DNA from: an uncultured Clostridia bacterium
Lineage (GTDB): Bacteria; Bacillota; Clostridia; Christensenellales; Pumilibacteraceae
DNA length: 64,000 bases
NCBI GenBank assembly: GCA_948440265.1
Contig: CAOJOK010000006.1
Location: 1-64,000 of the forward strand
Reading direction: 5' to 3'
Below the pieces are notes generated by a model. It saw nothing but the letters and a program-made list of their open reading frames with translations. It was not told where the DNA came from and searched no databases. A program made the translations under genes and the position numbers. Below, one piece after another: positions 36,507 to 45,235 of the stretch (position 1 is its first letter; every line of letters starts with the position of its first letter).

Positions 36507-39278
36507 TTACGACTTCTTTTCTTTTGCCGCCGCCAGCTTTTTCTTTTCGGCGGACTCCTGCGTGAGCGCAAGCACGCCTGCTTTGTTTATTATGCTCATT
36601 ACTATCGTGACGACGAAATAGGACGCCAAAACGACGGTGAGTACGAACAGTATACAGGTCAGCGGCAAAGGCGAAAGTCCGAACATAGACGGCAAAACGA
36701 ACATTGCCACCACTATGAGTATGAAGCTCGCCACCGCGACGACTATTCTGTATGCGTCGAACGGCTCGCACAGTTTGCACAGCACCATCCAGCCCGTAAG
36801 CGTCAAGCCGATGACCATCATAGATACGACGTGGTCCTGCGTTATCGCGATAAGCACGGCTTCTCCGCCGTCGCCCGTCATTGCCACCTGCGGCACCAGC
36901 TGTTTGAACAGCACCATACTCATTACCGTCACGACGAGCGCCAGTCCGCCCGGCAGACAGCGCGATATGACGTTTGTGATGAACTTGCCCTGTATGCGGT
37001 TTTTATTCGTCTGCATTGCCAAGAAGAACGACGGAATACCGATGACGAACACTTCCAAAAGCATAAGGTTTTTGGGCTGCAGAGGATATTCCAGACCGCT
37101 TGTGAACGACAGCACGAGATATATTATCGACAGCGCTATCGACATAAACGTCTTCATCAAAAACAGCGAACTCGATTTTTGGATATTGTTTATGACCCGT
37201 CTGCCTTCCTGCACGACGCTGGGCATAGACGAGAAATTATTGTTCAGCAGCACCAAGTGTCCGACTTTCTGCGCCGCTTCCGCGCCCGACGCCATTGCGA
37301 CCGCGCAGTCGGCTTCGCGCATTGCGAGTATGTCGTTCACGCCGTCGCCCGTCATAGCCACGGTGTGTCCGCCCGCCTTTATCGCCTTTACCAGAATACT
37401 TTTCTGCTCGGGCGTCACTCTGCCGAAAACGGTGTATTTATTCGCCGCTTCTATGACTTCCTGATTGGACAGCCCTTCCAGCGATATATAGAGCTCGGCA
37501 TTTTCTATGCCCACTCTCTTTGCCACTTCGGAAACGGTTATCGGGTTGTCGCCGCTTATCACTTTGACGGCGACGTCGTTGCTTTTGAACCACTTGATTG
37601 TGTCCACGGCGTCTTCCCTTATATGGTCTTCTATGACTATAAGGCAGACGGGACGGCGGACGGCAGGCAGTTTTTCGCCCACTATCTCCGCAGGAGAGTG
37701 CGCAAGCACCATTACTCTGTATCCGTTGGACGCGTTTTCGTTCACTATCTTTTCTATTCTCGCGCCCACGTCTTTGAGCACGAACTCGGGCGCGCCGAGC
37801 ATATACGTTCCCGCGCCTTCGAACGTCACGGCGGACATCTTTCTCTGCGATGAGAACGGAATTATCTTCGTCGGTTTCAGCGCCTGCGAATATCCGAACT
37901 TATTGGCAAGAGCCATAGCCGTCTGGTTGTTGTCTTCGGTTGCCGTCAGCATAGAGCCTATGGCTTCGGCAATCGTGCAGTCGCCTGCGCCGCCTTTGAG
38001 CTCTATTACGTCGTGAACCTGCATACTGCCGTCGGTTATCGTGCCCGTCTTATCCAGACACAGCACGTCCACGCGCGCCAGCATTTCTATACAGTACAGG
38101 TCCTGTACGAGCGTCTTCTGCTTGGCAAGTCTTATGACGCTCATTGCAAGGGCAATCGACGTCAGCAGAAACATACCCGACGGAATCATACCTATGACCA
38201 TACCCGCGATGTTCGGCACAGCCGACACCCAGCCTGCCCAGCCGCCGCCGTTGTTCATAAGCGCGCGCACGAGCATTATGACCGTTATCGGCACGATAAA
38301 GAACGATATCGCATATATAATCGCCTTTATCGAGCGGAACAGCTCGCTCTTGGGTTTCTTGTACTTTTTGGCATACGAGGTCAGCGCCTGAACATAGCAC
38401 GCGCCGCCCACTTTATCCACTCTCGCATAGCACGCGCCGCCGCTGACGAAACTGCCTGCGTACAGCTCGCTGCCCTTTGTCTTTTTCATAGGCACGGACT
38501 CGCCCGTCAGCATAGCTTCGTTGACTTCGCACTCGCCCTTGACGACAATGGCGTCCGCAGGAATCTGCTTGCCCGTTTCTATATAGAGTATATCGTCCAG
38601 CACGACTTCCCCGACGGGTATCGCCTGCTTTTCGCCGTCGCGCACGACAATGGCGCTCGGCGCGTTCATAATACTCAATTTGTCGACCGTCCATTTGGAG
38701 CGGATTTCCTGTATTATGCCTATGACTATATTCAGCGTTATTATTATCAGAAAGAAAAGGTTGGACAAGCCTGCGCCGACGGCAATGAGCGCGCCGGCTA
38801 TCGTGAAGGTGAGCAGGTTGAAAAACGTGAAGATATTGGAAAAGAATATGCTTCTGTACGTTTTTCCGTTCTGCTTGGGCGGCGTGTTTATCAGTCCGTC
38901 CGTATTGCGCTTTTCCACCTGCTGTGCAGACAGTCCGCCTTCCACCGTGGGGTCGTATCTTTCGGCGTCCGCTATGTCCGACGCAAGCACTTTTTTGCGT
39001 CTGGTCTTTAACGTACGGCTCTTTTTCGTGCGCTCGCGCGAAAGAAAACTGCCGTCTATCGTCACCGACTTGGAGATAGTCGAAACGGTTTCGGGAACGT
39101 CCTTGTACTTTTCGTCGTCGAACACGCCTGCGTCGATTACGGGCGGCGCGGACTCTATGACGGACAACGGGTCGACGACGGTGTTCTTCACTCCGCTGTC
39201 GTTCGTGTCTTTGGTCACAAGGCGCGGCGTACGGCGTTTCGTCGTCGCGGAAGTTTTCTTCGAAGTCTTTTTTTCCAT
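36507..39278 (-). CDS. P-type cation ATPase, CtpE-like
   Basis: The 923-residue pump has the P-type core: TGES actuator motif (about 260), phosphorylated Asp in DKTGTIT (about 410), nucleotide-binding domain, and hinge MTGDGVNDILAMREADCAVAMASG (about 640-665). About ten membrane helices are present. The M4 region reads IPSGMFLL rather than PEGL and the protein resembles the CtpE group, linked to Ca2+ uptake in mycobacteria. An unusual basic Ser/Thr-rich cytoplasmic extension of about 110 residues precedes the conserved core. Ion specificity is inferred only. It has its own TTGACA promoter and probably drives the GH2-pfl-galK message. Confidence 0.88.
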   Translation of the reverse strand: MEKKTSKKTSATTKRRTPRLVTKDTNDSGVKNTVVDPLSVIESAPPVIDAGVFDDEKYKDVPETVSTISKSVTIDGSFLSRERTKKSRTLKTRRKKVLASDIADAERYDPTVEGGLSAQQVEKRNTDGLINTPPKQNGKTYRSIFFSNIFTFFNLLTFTIAGALIAVGAGLSNLFFLIIITLNIVIGIIQEIRSKWTVDKLSIMNAPSAIVVRDGEKQAIPVGEVVLDDILYIETGKQIPADAIVVKGECEVNEAMLTGESVPMKKTKGSELYAGSFVSGGACYARVDKVGGACYVQALTSYAKKYKKPKSELFRSIKAIIYAISFFIVPITVIMLVRALMNNGGGWAGWVSAVPNIAGMVIGMIPSGMFLLTSIALAMSVIRLAKQKTLVQDLYCIEMLARVDVLCLDKTGTITDGSMQVHDVIELKGGAGDCTIAEAIGSMLTATEDNNQTAMALANKFGYSQALKPTKIIPFSSQRKMSAVTFEGAGTYMLGAPEFVLKDVGARIEKIVNENASNGYRVMVLAHSPAEIVGEKLPAVRRPVCLIVIEDHIREDAVDTIKWFKSNDVAVKVISGDNPITVSEVAKRVGIENAELYISLEGLSNQEVIEAANKYTVFGRVTPEQKSILVKAIKAGGHTVAMTGDGVNDILAMREADCAVAMASGAEAAQKVGHLVLLNNNFSSMPSVVQEGRRVINNIQKSSSLFLMKTFMSIALSIIYLVLSFTSGLEYPLQPKNLMLLEVFVIGIPSFFLAMQTNKNRIQGKFITNVISRCLPGGLALVVTVMSMVLFKQLVPQVAMTGDGGEAVLIAITQDHVVSMMVIGLTLTGWMVLCKLCEPFDAYRIVVAVASFILIVVAMFVLPSMFGLSPLPLTCILFVLTVVLASYFVVTIVMSIINKAGVLALTQESAEKKKLAAAKEKKS

Positions 39279-39311
39279 AAGTACTCCCGTAAAGATATTT
39301 TTACAGTTTAG

Positions 39312-39340
39312 AGTATATCACATACACAAAGCTATGTCAA
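39312..39340 (-). promoter_or_regulatory. Sigma-A promoter upstream of the P-type ATPase operon
   Basis: On the minus strand TTGACA (39335-39340), 17 bases, then TATACT (39312-39317). Predicted +1 is about 25-30 bases before the ATG at 39278. Confidence 0.8.
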
Positions 39341-39365
39341 GCGACAAGCCGCAAATGAGAGCAAC

Positions 39366-39399
39366 GATAAAGGAGCGGACGCATTTGTGCGCTCGCTCC
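39366..39399 (-). terminator. Terminator hairpin after the lipoprotein gene
   Basis: On the minus strand GGAGCG-A-GCGCA pairs with TGCGT-C-CGCTCC around a CAAA loop, followed by TTTATC. The T-run is short, so some read-through into the ATPase gene is possible. Confidence 0.65.
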
Positions 39400-39440
39400 C
39401 TGCTCTGTTTTATTTCAATTGCGTAAGTTTCAAAACCGAA

Positions 39441-40841
39441 TTATTCCCAAGTCTTTTCAAGATGCGCGCCGTACGCTTCGCCGTCTTCTTCCAAAATGAA
39501 CTCGTGATACAAGTTTTCGAACTTGGTGTTGTTGCCGCCGACGTTGGCGTCTATGCACTCGGTGAAGATTATCTTGTTGCCGTCCATTTCGTACTTCATC
39601 GTGAACGTATCGGTGTTGCCGCCGTTCCAATATTTGTATGTGAGCATACACTGCTGTTTCTCCTCGTCCACATACAGGAAGCGCTGTTCGGTGTTGCCCC
39701 CAGGCGGGTTGGTCTTTACGACTTCGAAAGTAGCGCGGTCGTTGGGAACGCCGTCCTTATAGGTCGGGATTTCGTAGACCTTTACATAGAAGGGTTCCGC
39801 CGCGAACGTTTCGCCGTTCAGAGCATAGCTCTTATGGAATTTAGCCCACACTTCTTCGGTTACGTCCAGAGTGAAATCGTCGTCTTCCGTCGGCGCAACG
39901 AGTTCGCTGACCGAAGTACCCATAACCGTTCTCTTGACGTACTTACACTTCGTCGTGTTATCGCCGAAGGTTACTTCACACTCCGACGCAGACGTGACTT
40001 TTATCTTGACGTCAACGTCCTGTCCGTCGTATTTGCCCTTGCCGTTATACTCTGGCGCGATTACCTTGACGTTGAAAGACGTTACTCTGTCTCTGTATCT
40101 GACGATGATTTTGCTCTCGTCGGTTGCGACGTTGTTGTCGAAGCCCAAGAAACGCACGCCGTTTAAAGACGTCAGGTTGTCGAGCTGCGTGCTCTTGCCG
40201 TTCTCTCTCGTTATCGTCAGCTTTATGCCTTCGGTGTCGAGATTTTCGCCCAGCAGATATTCGGTCTTGGCATCGGTCGTATCGACTTCTATGCTCTTGA
40301 CGGGCGAATAGCGGTAACCGAATATCAGCACGCTGCGGATACCCCAGCCTCTGTTCCAGACAAAGCTGGAAGAATATTCGTAATAGTCGCCTTCGTCTTC
40401 GATTTTTTCGGCAAGCATATCGTAGTCGCCGTTGTTGTATTCCGAGTTGCCGTGGCGCAGAATGTGCAATACGAACTGCTCTCTGCCGCGCCTGTCGCGG
40501 TTGGTCCAATATCCGTAAATATTCTGGTTGCTCAACGTGCCGTACAACAGTCCGTCTTCATAGCAGTTGAGATAGAGATATTCGCGGGAGTAGTCGCCCT
40601 GATACGCTTCGCTGTACGAGCCTTCGAACTGGTATACTATCGGAGAGCTGACTTCGTTTAAAGTAAGGTTTCCGAAGCTGCCGAACTGCTGCCAAGTGAA
40701 ATCCGCATAGGGATTCGTGTCTTCCGAGTATATGACTTCCGTCGCCGTGTTTGCGGGCGTTTTATCGCAGGCGCAGAGCGCGACTGCCGCCGAAAGAGCC
40801 AATAACAAGGAAAGACCTATGATTGACAATTTTTTCTTCAT
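39441..40841 (-). CDS. Surface lipoprotein with bacterial Ig-like domain
   Basis: The 466-residue protein starts with a lipoprotein signal peptide (MKKKLSIIGLSLLLALSAAVALCAC, lipobox LCAC, lipidated Cys about 25). Residues about 180-260 (VKSIEVDTTDAKTEYLLGENL, ITRENGKSTQL, IIVRYRDRVTSFNVKVI) form a bacterial Ig-like domain of the group 3/4 kind. The flanking parts are Tyr- and Asp-rich and not recognised. It is the last gene of the GH3/four-helix membrane protein/lipoprotein operon, 15 bases after the preceding gene. A polysaccharide-binding or scaffold role at the cell surface is a guess from context. Confidence 0.75.
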   Translation of the reverse strand: MKKKLSIIGLSLLLALSAAVALCACDKTPANTATEVIYSEDTNPYADFTWQQFGSFGNLTLNEVSSPIVYQFEGSYSEAYQGDYSREYLYLNCYEDGLLYGTLSNQNIYGYWTNRDRRGREQFVLHILRHGNSEYNNGDYDMLAEKIEDEGDYYEYSSSFVWNRGWGIRSVLIFGYRYSPVKSIEVDTTDAKTEYLLGENLDTEGIKLTITRENGKSTQLDNLTSLNGVRFLGFDNNVATDESKIIVRYRDRVTSFNVKVIAPEYNGKGKYDGQDVDVKIKVTSASECEVTFGDNTTKCKYVKRTVMGTSVSELVAPTEDDDFTLDVTEEVWAKFHKSYALNGETFAAEPFYVKVYEIPTYKDGVPNDRATFEVVKTNPPGGNTEQRFLYVDEEKQQCMLTYKYWNGGNTDTFTMKYEMDGNKIIFTECIDANVGGNNTKFENLYHEFILEEDGEAYGAHLEKTWE

Positions 40842-40856
40842 ACATTCCTCCTTAAA

Positions 40857-41282
40857 TTATATAATCGTTTTACCGTCCTTCGTCTGTGCAAAGAAGCAGG
40901 CAACGAGAGCGATTAACGCCACTGCAAGTACGGCTACGGCATAGAACATACACATTCCGAAGTTGCCGCCCGTGTAAGCTACTTTATTGAAGTAGTCTGC
41001 CACCGCATTGGGTATTTTATTTGCGACCACGCCGAATGCCGCCGTGTAGCAAATCACGCTTATTACCGACGCGAAGCGGATAGGCAGGAAAGTCACAGCC
41101 ACCTGAACCGCAACGCCGATTAACAGTACGAGTCCTATCACCCAGCCGTTGCTCACCGTATTCGGAAGCGCCGTTTCCGACGTCGCGAACACTATTATCG
41201 CGGTGACGAGCGCAAGCAGCGACGCGCCGCAGGTCAGCCAATAGCCGAGTCCTTTATTCTTTATAAGTTCCTTTACGTTCAT
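40857..41282 (-). CDS. Small four-helix membrane protein paired with GH3 (locus 1)
   Basis: The 141-residue protein has a short amphipathic N-terminus (MNVKELIKNKGLGYWLTC) and four membrane helices. I chose the ATG at 41282, which has GGAGG upstream inside the end of the GH3 gene; the open frame runs 12 codons further up. It resembles the 136-residue protein at 57648-58058 in length, topology and N-terminal pattern, and both are next to a large GH3 gene. The sequence gives no enzymatic motif. It may be a membrane partner of the anchored GH3 enzyme, an inference from repeated pairing. Confidence 0.75.
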   Translation of the reverse strand: MNVKELIKNKGLGYWLTCGASLLALVTAIIVFATSETALPNTVSNGWVIGLVLLIGVAVQVAVTFLPIRFASVISVICYTAAFGVVANKIPNAVADYFNKVAYTGGNFGMCMFYAVAVLAVALIALVACFFAQTKDGKTII

Positions 41283-41283
41283 A

Positions 41284-44202
41284 TCATTCCGCCTCCTTTG
41301 AGGTATCTTTCTTGACATAGCCCGTCACTACATACATCGCAACAGCACCTGCGGCAGCCACGCCGAATATCACGTTGAGAGCTATGAGCAGAGACTGCCA
41401 CCACATAAGTCCGCCGTCGAACTTGTCGCCTGCGGTTATCGAGCCGCCCATAGAGGAGCGAAGCAGAGAGTAGAATATTCTCTTATTCGCGTCCTGCAGT
41501 TCTTTAAGCAGGTTGCCGTCGTCGGTCTTGGTTATGAGCTCTTTCATCTGCTTTGCACGGTTGCCGTCCAAGCAGAAGATGTTCGTGCCGCCAACCAGCA
41601 TATCCGCCGTCGAGCAGTAATACTGGCTTTGAGACAGTGCGTCGTCGATTATCGAGCCTTCGTATGCCCATTCGCCGCGCATAACGTCCTGCATAAGCAC
41701 TTTATGGGTTGCGGCATATTCCAAACCGATTCTGTTGTACGAGGTCATTATGCCGAGACCCGTGCCGCGCGTCAACGCGCCCTCGAACGGTTTGAGGTAA
41801 ATTTCTCTTATGGACTGTTCGTTTGCGAACGTCGAAACACCCTGACGGTTGGTTTCCTGGTTGTTCAAAGCGCAGTGCTTGACGTTGCAGATAAGTCCCT
41901 TGCTTCTCATTGCCTTGATTATATTCGATACCGAATAGTAAGACAGGACTGCGTCTTCCGACAGATATTCCGAAGCACGGCTGCCGTAAGGCGTTCTTAT
42001 TATGTTACAGCCGGGTGCGTTGACCATTGCCACGCCCGAGAACAGAGCTTCTTCTCCGTACAGCTGTCCGAACTTGGTCTGCATTTCGTGGTCCCAAGTT
42101 GCGGTCACGGTGGGCAGAGTCGCGAAGCCCGTGCAGCAGCGTTTGTCGCCGAACTTGAACTTTGCAAGCAGTCCTTCCGGTCCTTCGGCGATGGAGTTCA
42201 TAGGTTTGTTTACCGTTGCGACCGCCGCGATACCTCTGGAGTCGGCAATCGAGATGCACAGGTCGGAAAGGCTCATCTGCGAGATGAACGTATCCCACTT
42301 CGGGTCGTCGTACGGAACGTCTTTCATATCGATGAAGTCGATGGGTTCATCCAACAGAACGTCGTGCGTCTTGCCCTTGTTCGCCTTTACCGAAGGCGCG
42401 TCTTCGGGTTTTTTATATCTGTCCATACGCAAGCCCTTGACTATTCTTTCGTTTGCGTGAAGCGTAGTAACCTCGGTCGGGAAAGTGCCTTCCCAATCCT
42501 TTCTCGTAAGATAGGTTATCTTCTGGTCTTCGTCAGCCCAGTAGTTGAGGTCGGCGTCGGCAAACTTATTGTTTACCGTCACTTCCTTATCGTACGGCGA
42601 TTTCTTATACGTGTTCGTATCCGTCGCCGAAAGTGCGGGGTCATACTCGGCTACGCAAGCCGTGTCGCCCGTCGTTTCCTTTCCGTTGTGGTCGTACAAG
42701 CCCGTCGCGCCCTTCTTTGCAAGCACGTTGTTCAACGCTTCGTGAGCGCCGTTGCCGATTGCAAAGTAGTATTTGCCTGCGTCGAGAATGTATCCGCCCG
42801 CGTTGTCGTTTGCCGTTATGTCGTAGGACGCCATAAGGTAACGGTCGAACGTAACTTCCGTTGTTACCGTTCCGTTTGCGGGAACGTCCACTTTCGTATA
42901 ACCGACAAGCTGGATTGCGGCTTTCTCCACGCCGTGGTCCTTGTCATAGTCGGTGTACGGGGTCTGGACATAGAGCTGAACTACTTCCTTGCCCGCCATA
43001 TTGTTCGTATTCTTCACGGTTACTTTTGCGGTGAACGTATCTTTCGCCGCATCGTACGTCACGCTGTCGAGTTTCTGCGTGTAGGTCGAGTAAGACAGAC
43101 CGAAGCCGAACGGGAAGGAAACTTCTTTCGCGTAGTTCCATTCCGTCTCGCCGTCGGTTGCGCCTGCCGTCGATTTTGCGTTGCCTGCATTCAATATGCA
43201 GTCTTCATAACGCGTTTCGTAATATTTATATCCCACATAGATGCCTTCTTTGTATACGACGTACTTGGTTCCGTACGTTCTGTCCACGGGGTTGCCGTCG
43301 AACGTGTATGTATAGTCGCCGAAGTTTCTCATTGCGGGAGAGTTGAGCGTGTTGTTTGCAAACGTCTCGACGGTGTGTCCCGACGGGTTTGCAGCGCCCG
43401 TCAAGATGTTCACCGCGCCGGGCAGTCCGTAATAACCGGGGTTGCCGTACCACAGGCAGGCGTTTACGTTGTACTTATCCAAGAAGTCGAGCTCCATAGG
43501 AAGCACGCCGTTGAGCATTACGACAATCTTATCGAACTTGCCGGAGTCGTTTATCATCTGAAGCAGCGCTTCTTCGTTGGGTCCCAACGCAAGATACGGT
43601 CTGCCGTTCACCACTTTGCTCGGGTCGGTGTTCTCCGTGCCGTAACGGGCAAACGTGACGATTGCGACGTCGCTGTACGAATCGAAAGTGGCTTTGAGTT
43701 CGTCGGTGTAGAAGCCTATGTTGACTTCGCCTCTCGTTTGAAGTCCGACTTCCGTGCCGCTTCTCTTATAAGCGTCGTACAGCTTCTGATTTATGCTGAA
43801 ACCGCCGTCCTTGAACGCCTTTTCCAAATCCACCTGAAATTCGGGGTTCGGAGTGGGTCCGCCTGCGCCGCTGCGATAAATCGTGTGCGCGCTGTTGTTG
43901 CCGAAGAGAGTGACGTTGCGTTCGTCTGCCGCAAGCGGAAGTGCGCCGTCGTTTTTCAAAAGTACCGCACCCTCCTCCAATTCGTCGACGCAGAAGTCGT
44001 AGGAATCTTTTATCAGTTTCCAATACCCCTCGTCGTTCATACCGTACGCGCTGCCTTGCAACACAAGTCCGCTCGTGGACAAGCCGAGAGCGTCGTTGAT
44101 ATACATCGCGTTGTTATTGGCGAGAATGGTCAGCGAGAGAAGGAGCGTAAAAACAAATACGCCCACGCCGGACAATCCAAGCCATAACTTGCTTTTTTTC
44201 AT
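41284..44202 (-). CDS. Doubly anchored GH3 enzyme with inverted domain order (locus 1)
   Basis: The 972-residue protein has GH3 domains in reverse order. An N-terminal membrane helix (8-29) is followed by the alpha/beta sandwich domain (about 70-370, LEEGAVLLKNDGALPL), the FPFGFGLSYS turn and fibronectin-like domain (about 362-480). The TIM barrel comes last (about 640-900), with CNVKHCALNNQETNRQG (Lys-His 775-776) and nucleophile Asp in EGSIIDDAL (853/854). A second membrane helix (about 933-962, GLMWWQSLLIALNVIFGV) ends the chain. With both ends inside, the catalytic part lies outside the cell. GH3 enzymes are mostly exo-beta-glycosidases; the substrate is unknown. An AraC regulator lies upstream. 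Confidence 0.87.
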   Translation of the reverse strand: MKKSKLWLGLSGVGVFVFTLLLSLTILANNNAMYINDALGLSTSGLVLQGSAYGMNDEGYWKLIKDSYDFCVDELEEGAVLLKNDGALPLAADERNVTLFGNNSAHTIYRSGAGGPTPNPEFQVDLEKAFKDGGFSINQKLYDAYKRSGTEVGLQTRGEVNIGFYTDELKATFDSYSDVAIVTFARYGTENTDPSKVVNGRPYLALGPNEEALLQMINDSGKFDKIVVMLNGVLPMELDFLDKYNVNACLWYGNPGYYGLPGAVNILTGAANPSGHTVETFANNTLNSPAMRNFGDYTYTFDGNPVDRTYGTKYVVYKEGIYVGYKYYETRYEDCILNAGNAKSTAGATDGETEWNYAKEVSFPFGFGLSYSTYTQKLDSVTYDAAKDTFTAKVTVKNTNNMAGKEVVQLYVQTPYTDYDKDHGVEKAAIQLVGYTKVDVPANGTVTTEVTFDRYLMASYDITANDNAGGYILDAGKYYFAIGNGAHEALNNVLAKKGATGLYDHNGKETTGDTACVAEYDPALSATDTNTYKKSPYDKEVTVNNKFADADLNYWADEDQKITYLTRKDWEGTFPTEVTTLHANERIVKGLRMDRYKKPEDAPSVKANKGKTHDVLLDEPIDFIDMKDVPYDDPKWDTFISQMSLSDLCISIADSRGIAAVATVNKPMNSIAEGPEGLLAKFKFGDKRCCTGFATLPTVTATWDHEMQTKFGQLYGEEALFSGVAMVNAPGCNIIRTPYGSRASEYLSEDAVLSYYSVSNIIKAMRSKGLICNVKHCALNNQETNRQGVSTFANEQSIREIYLKPFEGALTRGTGLGIMTSYNRIGLEYAATHKVLMQDVMRGEWAYEGSIIDDALSQSQYYCSTADMLVGGTNIFCLDGNRAKQMKELITKTDDGNLLKELQDANKRIFYSLLRSSMGGSITAGDKFDGGLMWWQSLLIALNVIFGVAAAGAVAMYVVTGYVKKDTSKEAE

Positions 44203-44252
44203 TTCATTTAACCTCCTGTTATTTCTGTGTAGTCTTTAATACTACCATAACC

Positions 44253-44281
44253 ATAGTAACCCATATAGAACGCTCATTCAA
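44253..44281 (-). promoter_or_regulatory. Putative promoter of the locus 1 GH3 operon
   Basis: On the minus strand TTGAAT (44276-44281), 17 bases, then TACTAT (44253-44258). The leader is about 45 bases and the gene has AGGAGG at normal spacing. The dyad at 44290-44307 sits immediately upstream of the -35. Confidence 0.6.
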
Positions 44282-44289
44282 TACAAAAG

Positions 44290-44307
44290 TTTGGGTAAAC
44301 ACCCAAA
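44290..44307. promoter_or_regulatory. Inverted repeat, possible operator of the GH3 operon
   Basis: TTTGGGT (44290-44296) and ACCCAAA (44301-44307) are perfect inverted repeats around AAAC. The centre is about 50 bases before the predicted transcription start, where an activator would bind. It could serve the neighbouring AraC-type regulator or another repressor; it could also be a weak hairpin. Confidence 0.4.
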
Positions 44308-44369
44308 AATTTTGTCTATTTTATCCAAAAGCTTAGAAAACGGTGTTTAGGCGGCTTTTTTGAGCATAC

Positions 44370-44404
44370 AAAAAAAAGACGGGAAACATATTTCTCGTCT
44401 TTTT
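44370..44404 (-). terminator. Terminator after the AraC gene
   Basis: On the minus strand AAAAAGACG (44396-44404) pairs with CGTCTTTTT (44373-44381), with a further GAAA/TTTC pairing inside, followed by T. It separates the AraC gene from the GH3 operon. Both strands carry T-runs. Confidence 0.82.
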
Positions 44405-44425
44405 ATTTTTGCTCTGTTTTTTCCG

Positions 44426-45210
44426 TCAGCCTTTCTTTGCCGCCGACTGCCGTCTGAATTCCGTCGGCGTTATGCCGTATATATCCTTAAACTGCAAATT
44501 CAGCGTCTTGATATTGTTGAATCCGCAATAGGAGCTTATGCGCCCGATACCGTAATCGGTGGTTCGCAGAAGCTCGGCGGCGTCCTCCACTTTCAGTCTG
44601 TTTACGAACTTGGAAAAGCCGCAACCGAAAACTCTGTTGAACACGTCGGAGAGATAGGAATAGTTATACCCCAAATCTTCCGCCATCTGTTTCAAGCCTA
44701 TTCCCTTGTCGTAATTCAGTCGGATATAGTCTATGAGCTTGACTTCCAGCTCGCCGCCGTCAAAGCGTCCCCCCCCCCCCACGCACCTCTCGAAAGATGC
44801 TTGAACGCAAGCGCGCAGATACGGTATAAGGCGGAACGCACGAGATACTTGCTCGCGCTTTCGTCGCGGAGTATATCTATTTCGCCGCAGTCGGTATAAT
44901 CGAAAACGGAATTGACGAAGCCCGAGGATTTCGTATCGTTATAAAAATCTATCACATAGTCGGGAGAAAACACGCACAGAAAGCTTTTGGATTTGACCGA
45001 TTCGTAACGGTGAACGTGGTTGGGCATTATCAGCATACCCTTGCCTGCCTGCAACGTGTATCGCTTTTCGTACACCATACAGTCCATACTGCCTTCCGTG
45101 ACCGTTATAAATTCGAAACTGTTGTGTATATGTCCGACGAAATTCAGGTTTTCGTCGGTCTGCGTATACAGGTAGTTTTTTCCGACCGAGCGTTTGGTTT
45201 CTACAAACAT
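44426..45210 (-). pseudogene. AraC-family regulator, frame broken at a G12 tract
   Basis: The gene is read in two frames. From 45210 a cupin-like sensor domain (MFVETKRSVGKNYLYTQTD, HIHNSFEFITVTEGS, IMPNHVHRYES) runs to about residue 141 (LSRGAW). A run of 12 G on the sense strand (44769-44780) then shifts the frame. The rest, ending at 44426, is a complete two-HTH AraC DNA-binding domain (LKQMAEDLGYNYSYLSDVFNRVFG; GYGITPTEF-like end YGITPTEFRRQ). With 10 or 13 G the two parts join into one protein of about 260 residues. As written, only a truncated sensor is made. This may be real phase variation or a homopolymer sequencing error. It lies 25 bases after fabV and upstream of the GH3 operon. 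Confidence 0.85.
44769..44780 (-). repeat. Poly-G (12) homopolymer tract in the AraC gene
   Basis: Twelve consecutive C on the plus strand (G on the coding strand) lie between the sensor and the DNA-binding domain. It is the longest homopolymer of G/C I saw in the window. Such tracts slip during replication and switch genes on and off. Confidence 0.9.
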
Positions 45211-45235
45211 TGTCTTTCTCCGACGACTGTATCAA

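Noticed and set aside
41629..44187. 852-codon open frame on the plus strand opposite the GH3 gene
   Set aside because: It is antisense to an intact GH3 with clear motifs, gives a Val/Arg/Cys-rich nonsense-like protein, and arises from codon bias. The same holds for long antisense frames at 1064-2485, 34091-35683, 46118-47434 and 50694-52991.
44426..44782. Stand-alone short AraC DNA-binding protein starting at GTG 44782
   Set aside because: The frame begins inside the G tract with no ribosome site and joins a matching sensor domain upstream, so it is the second half of one gene.
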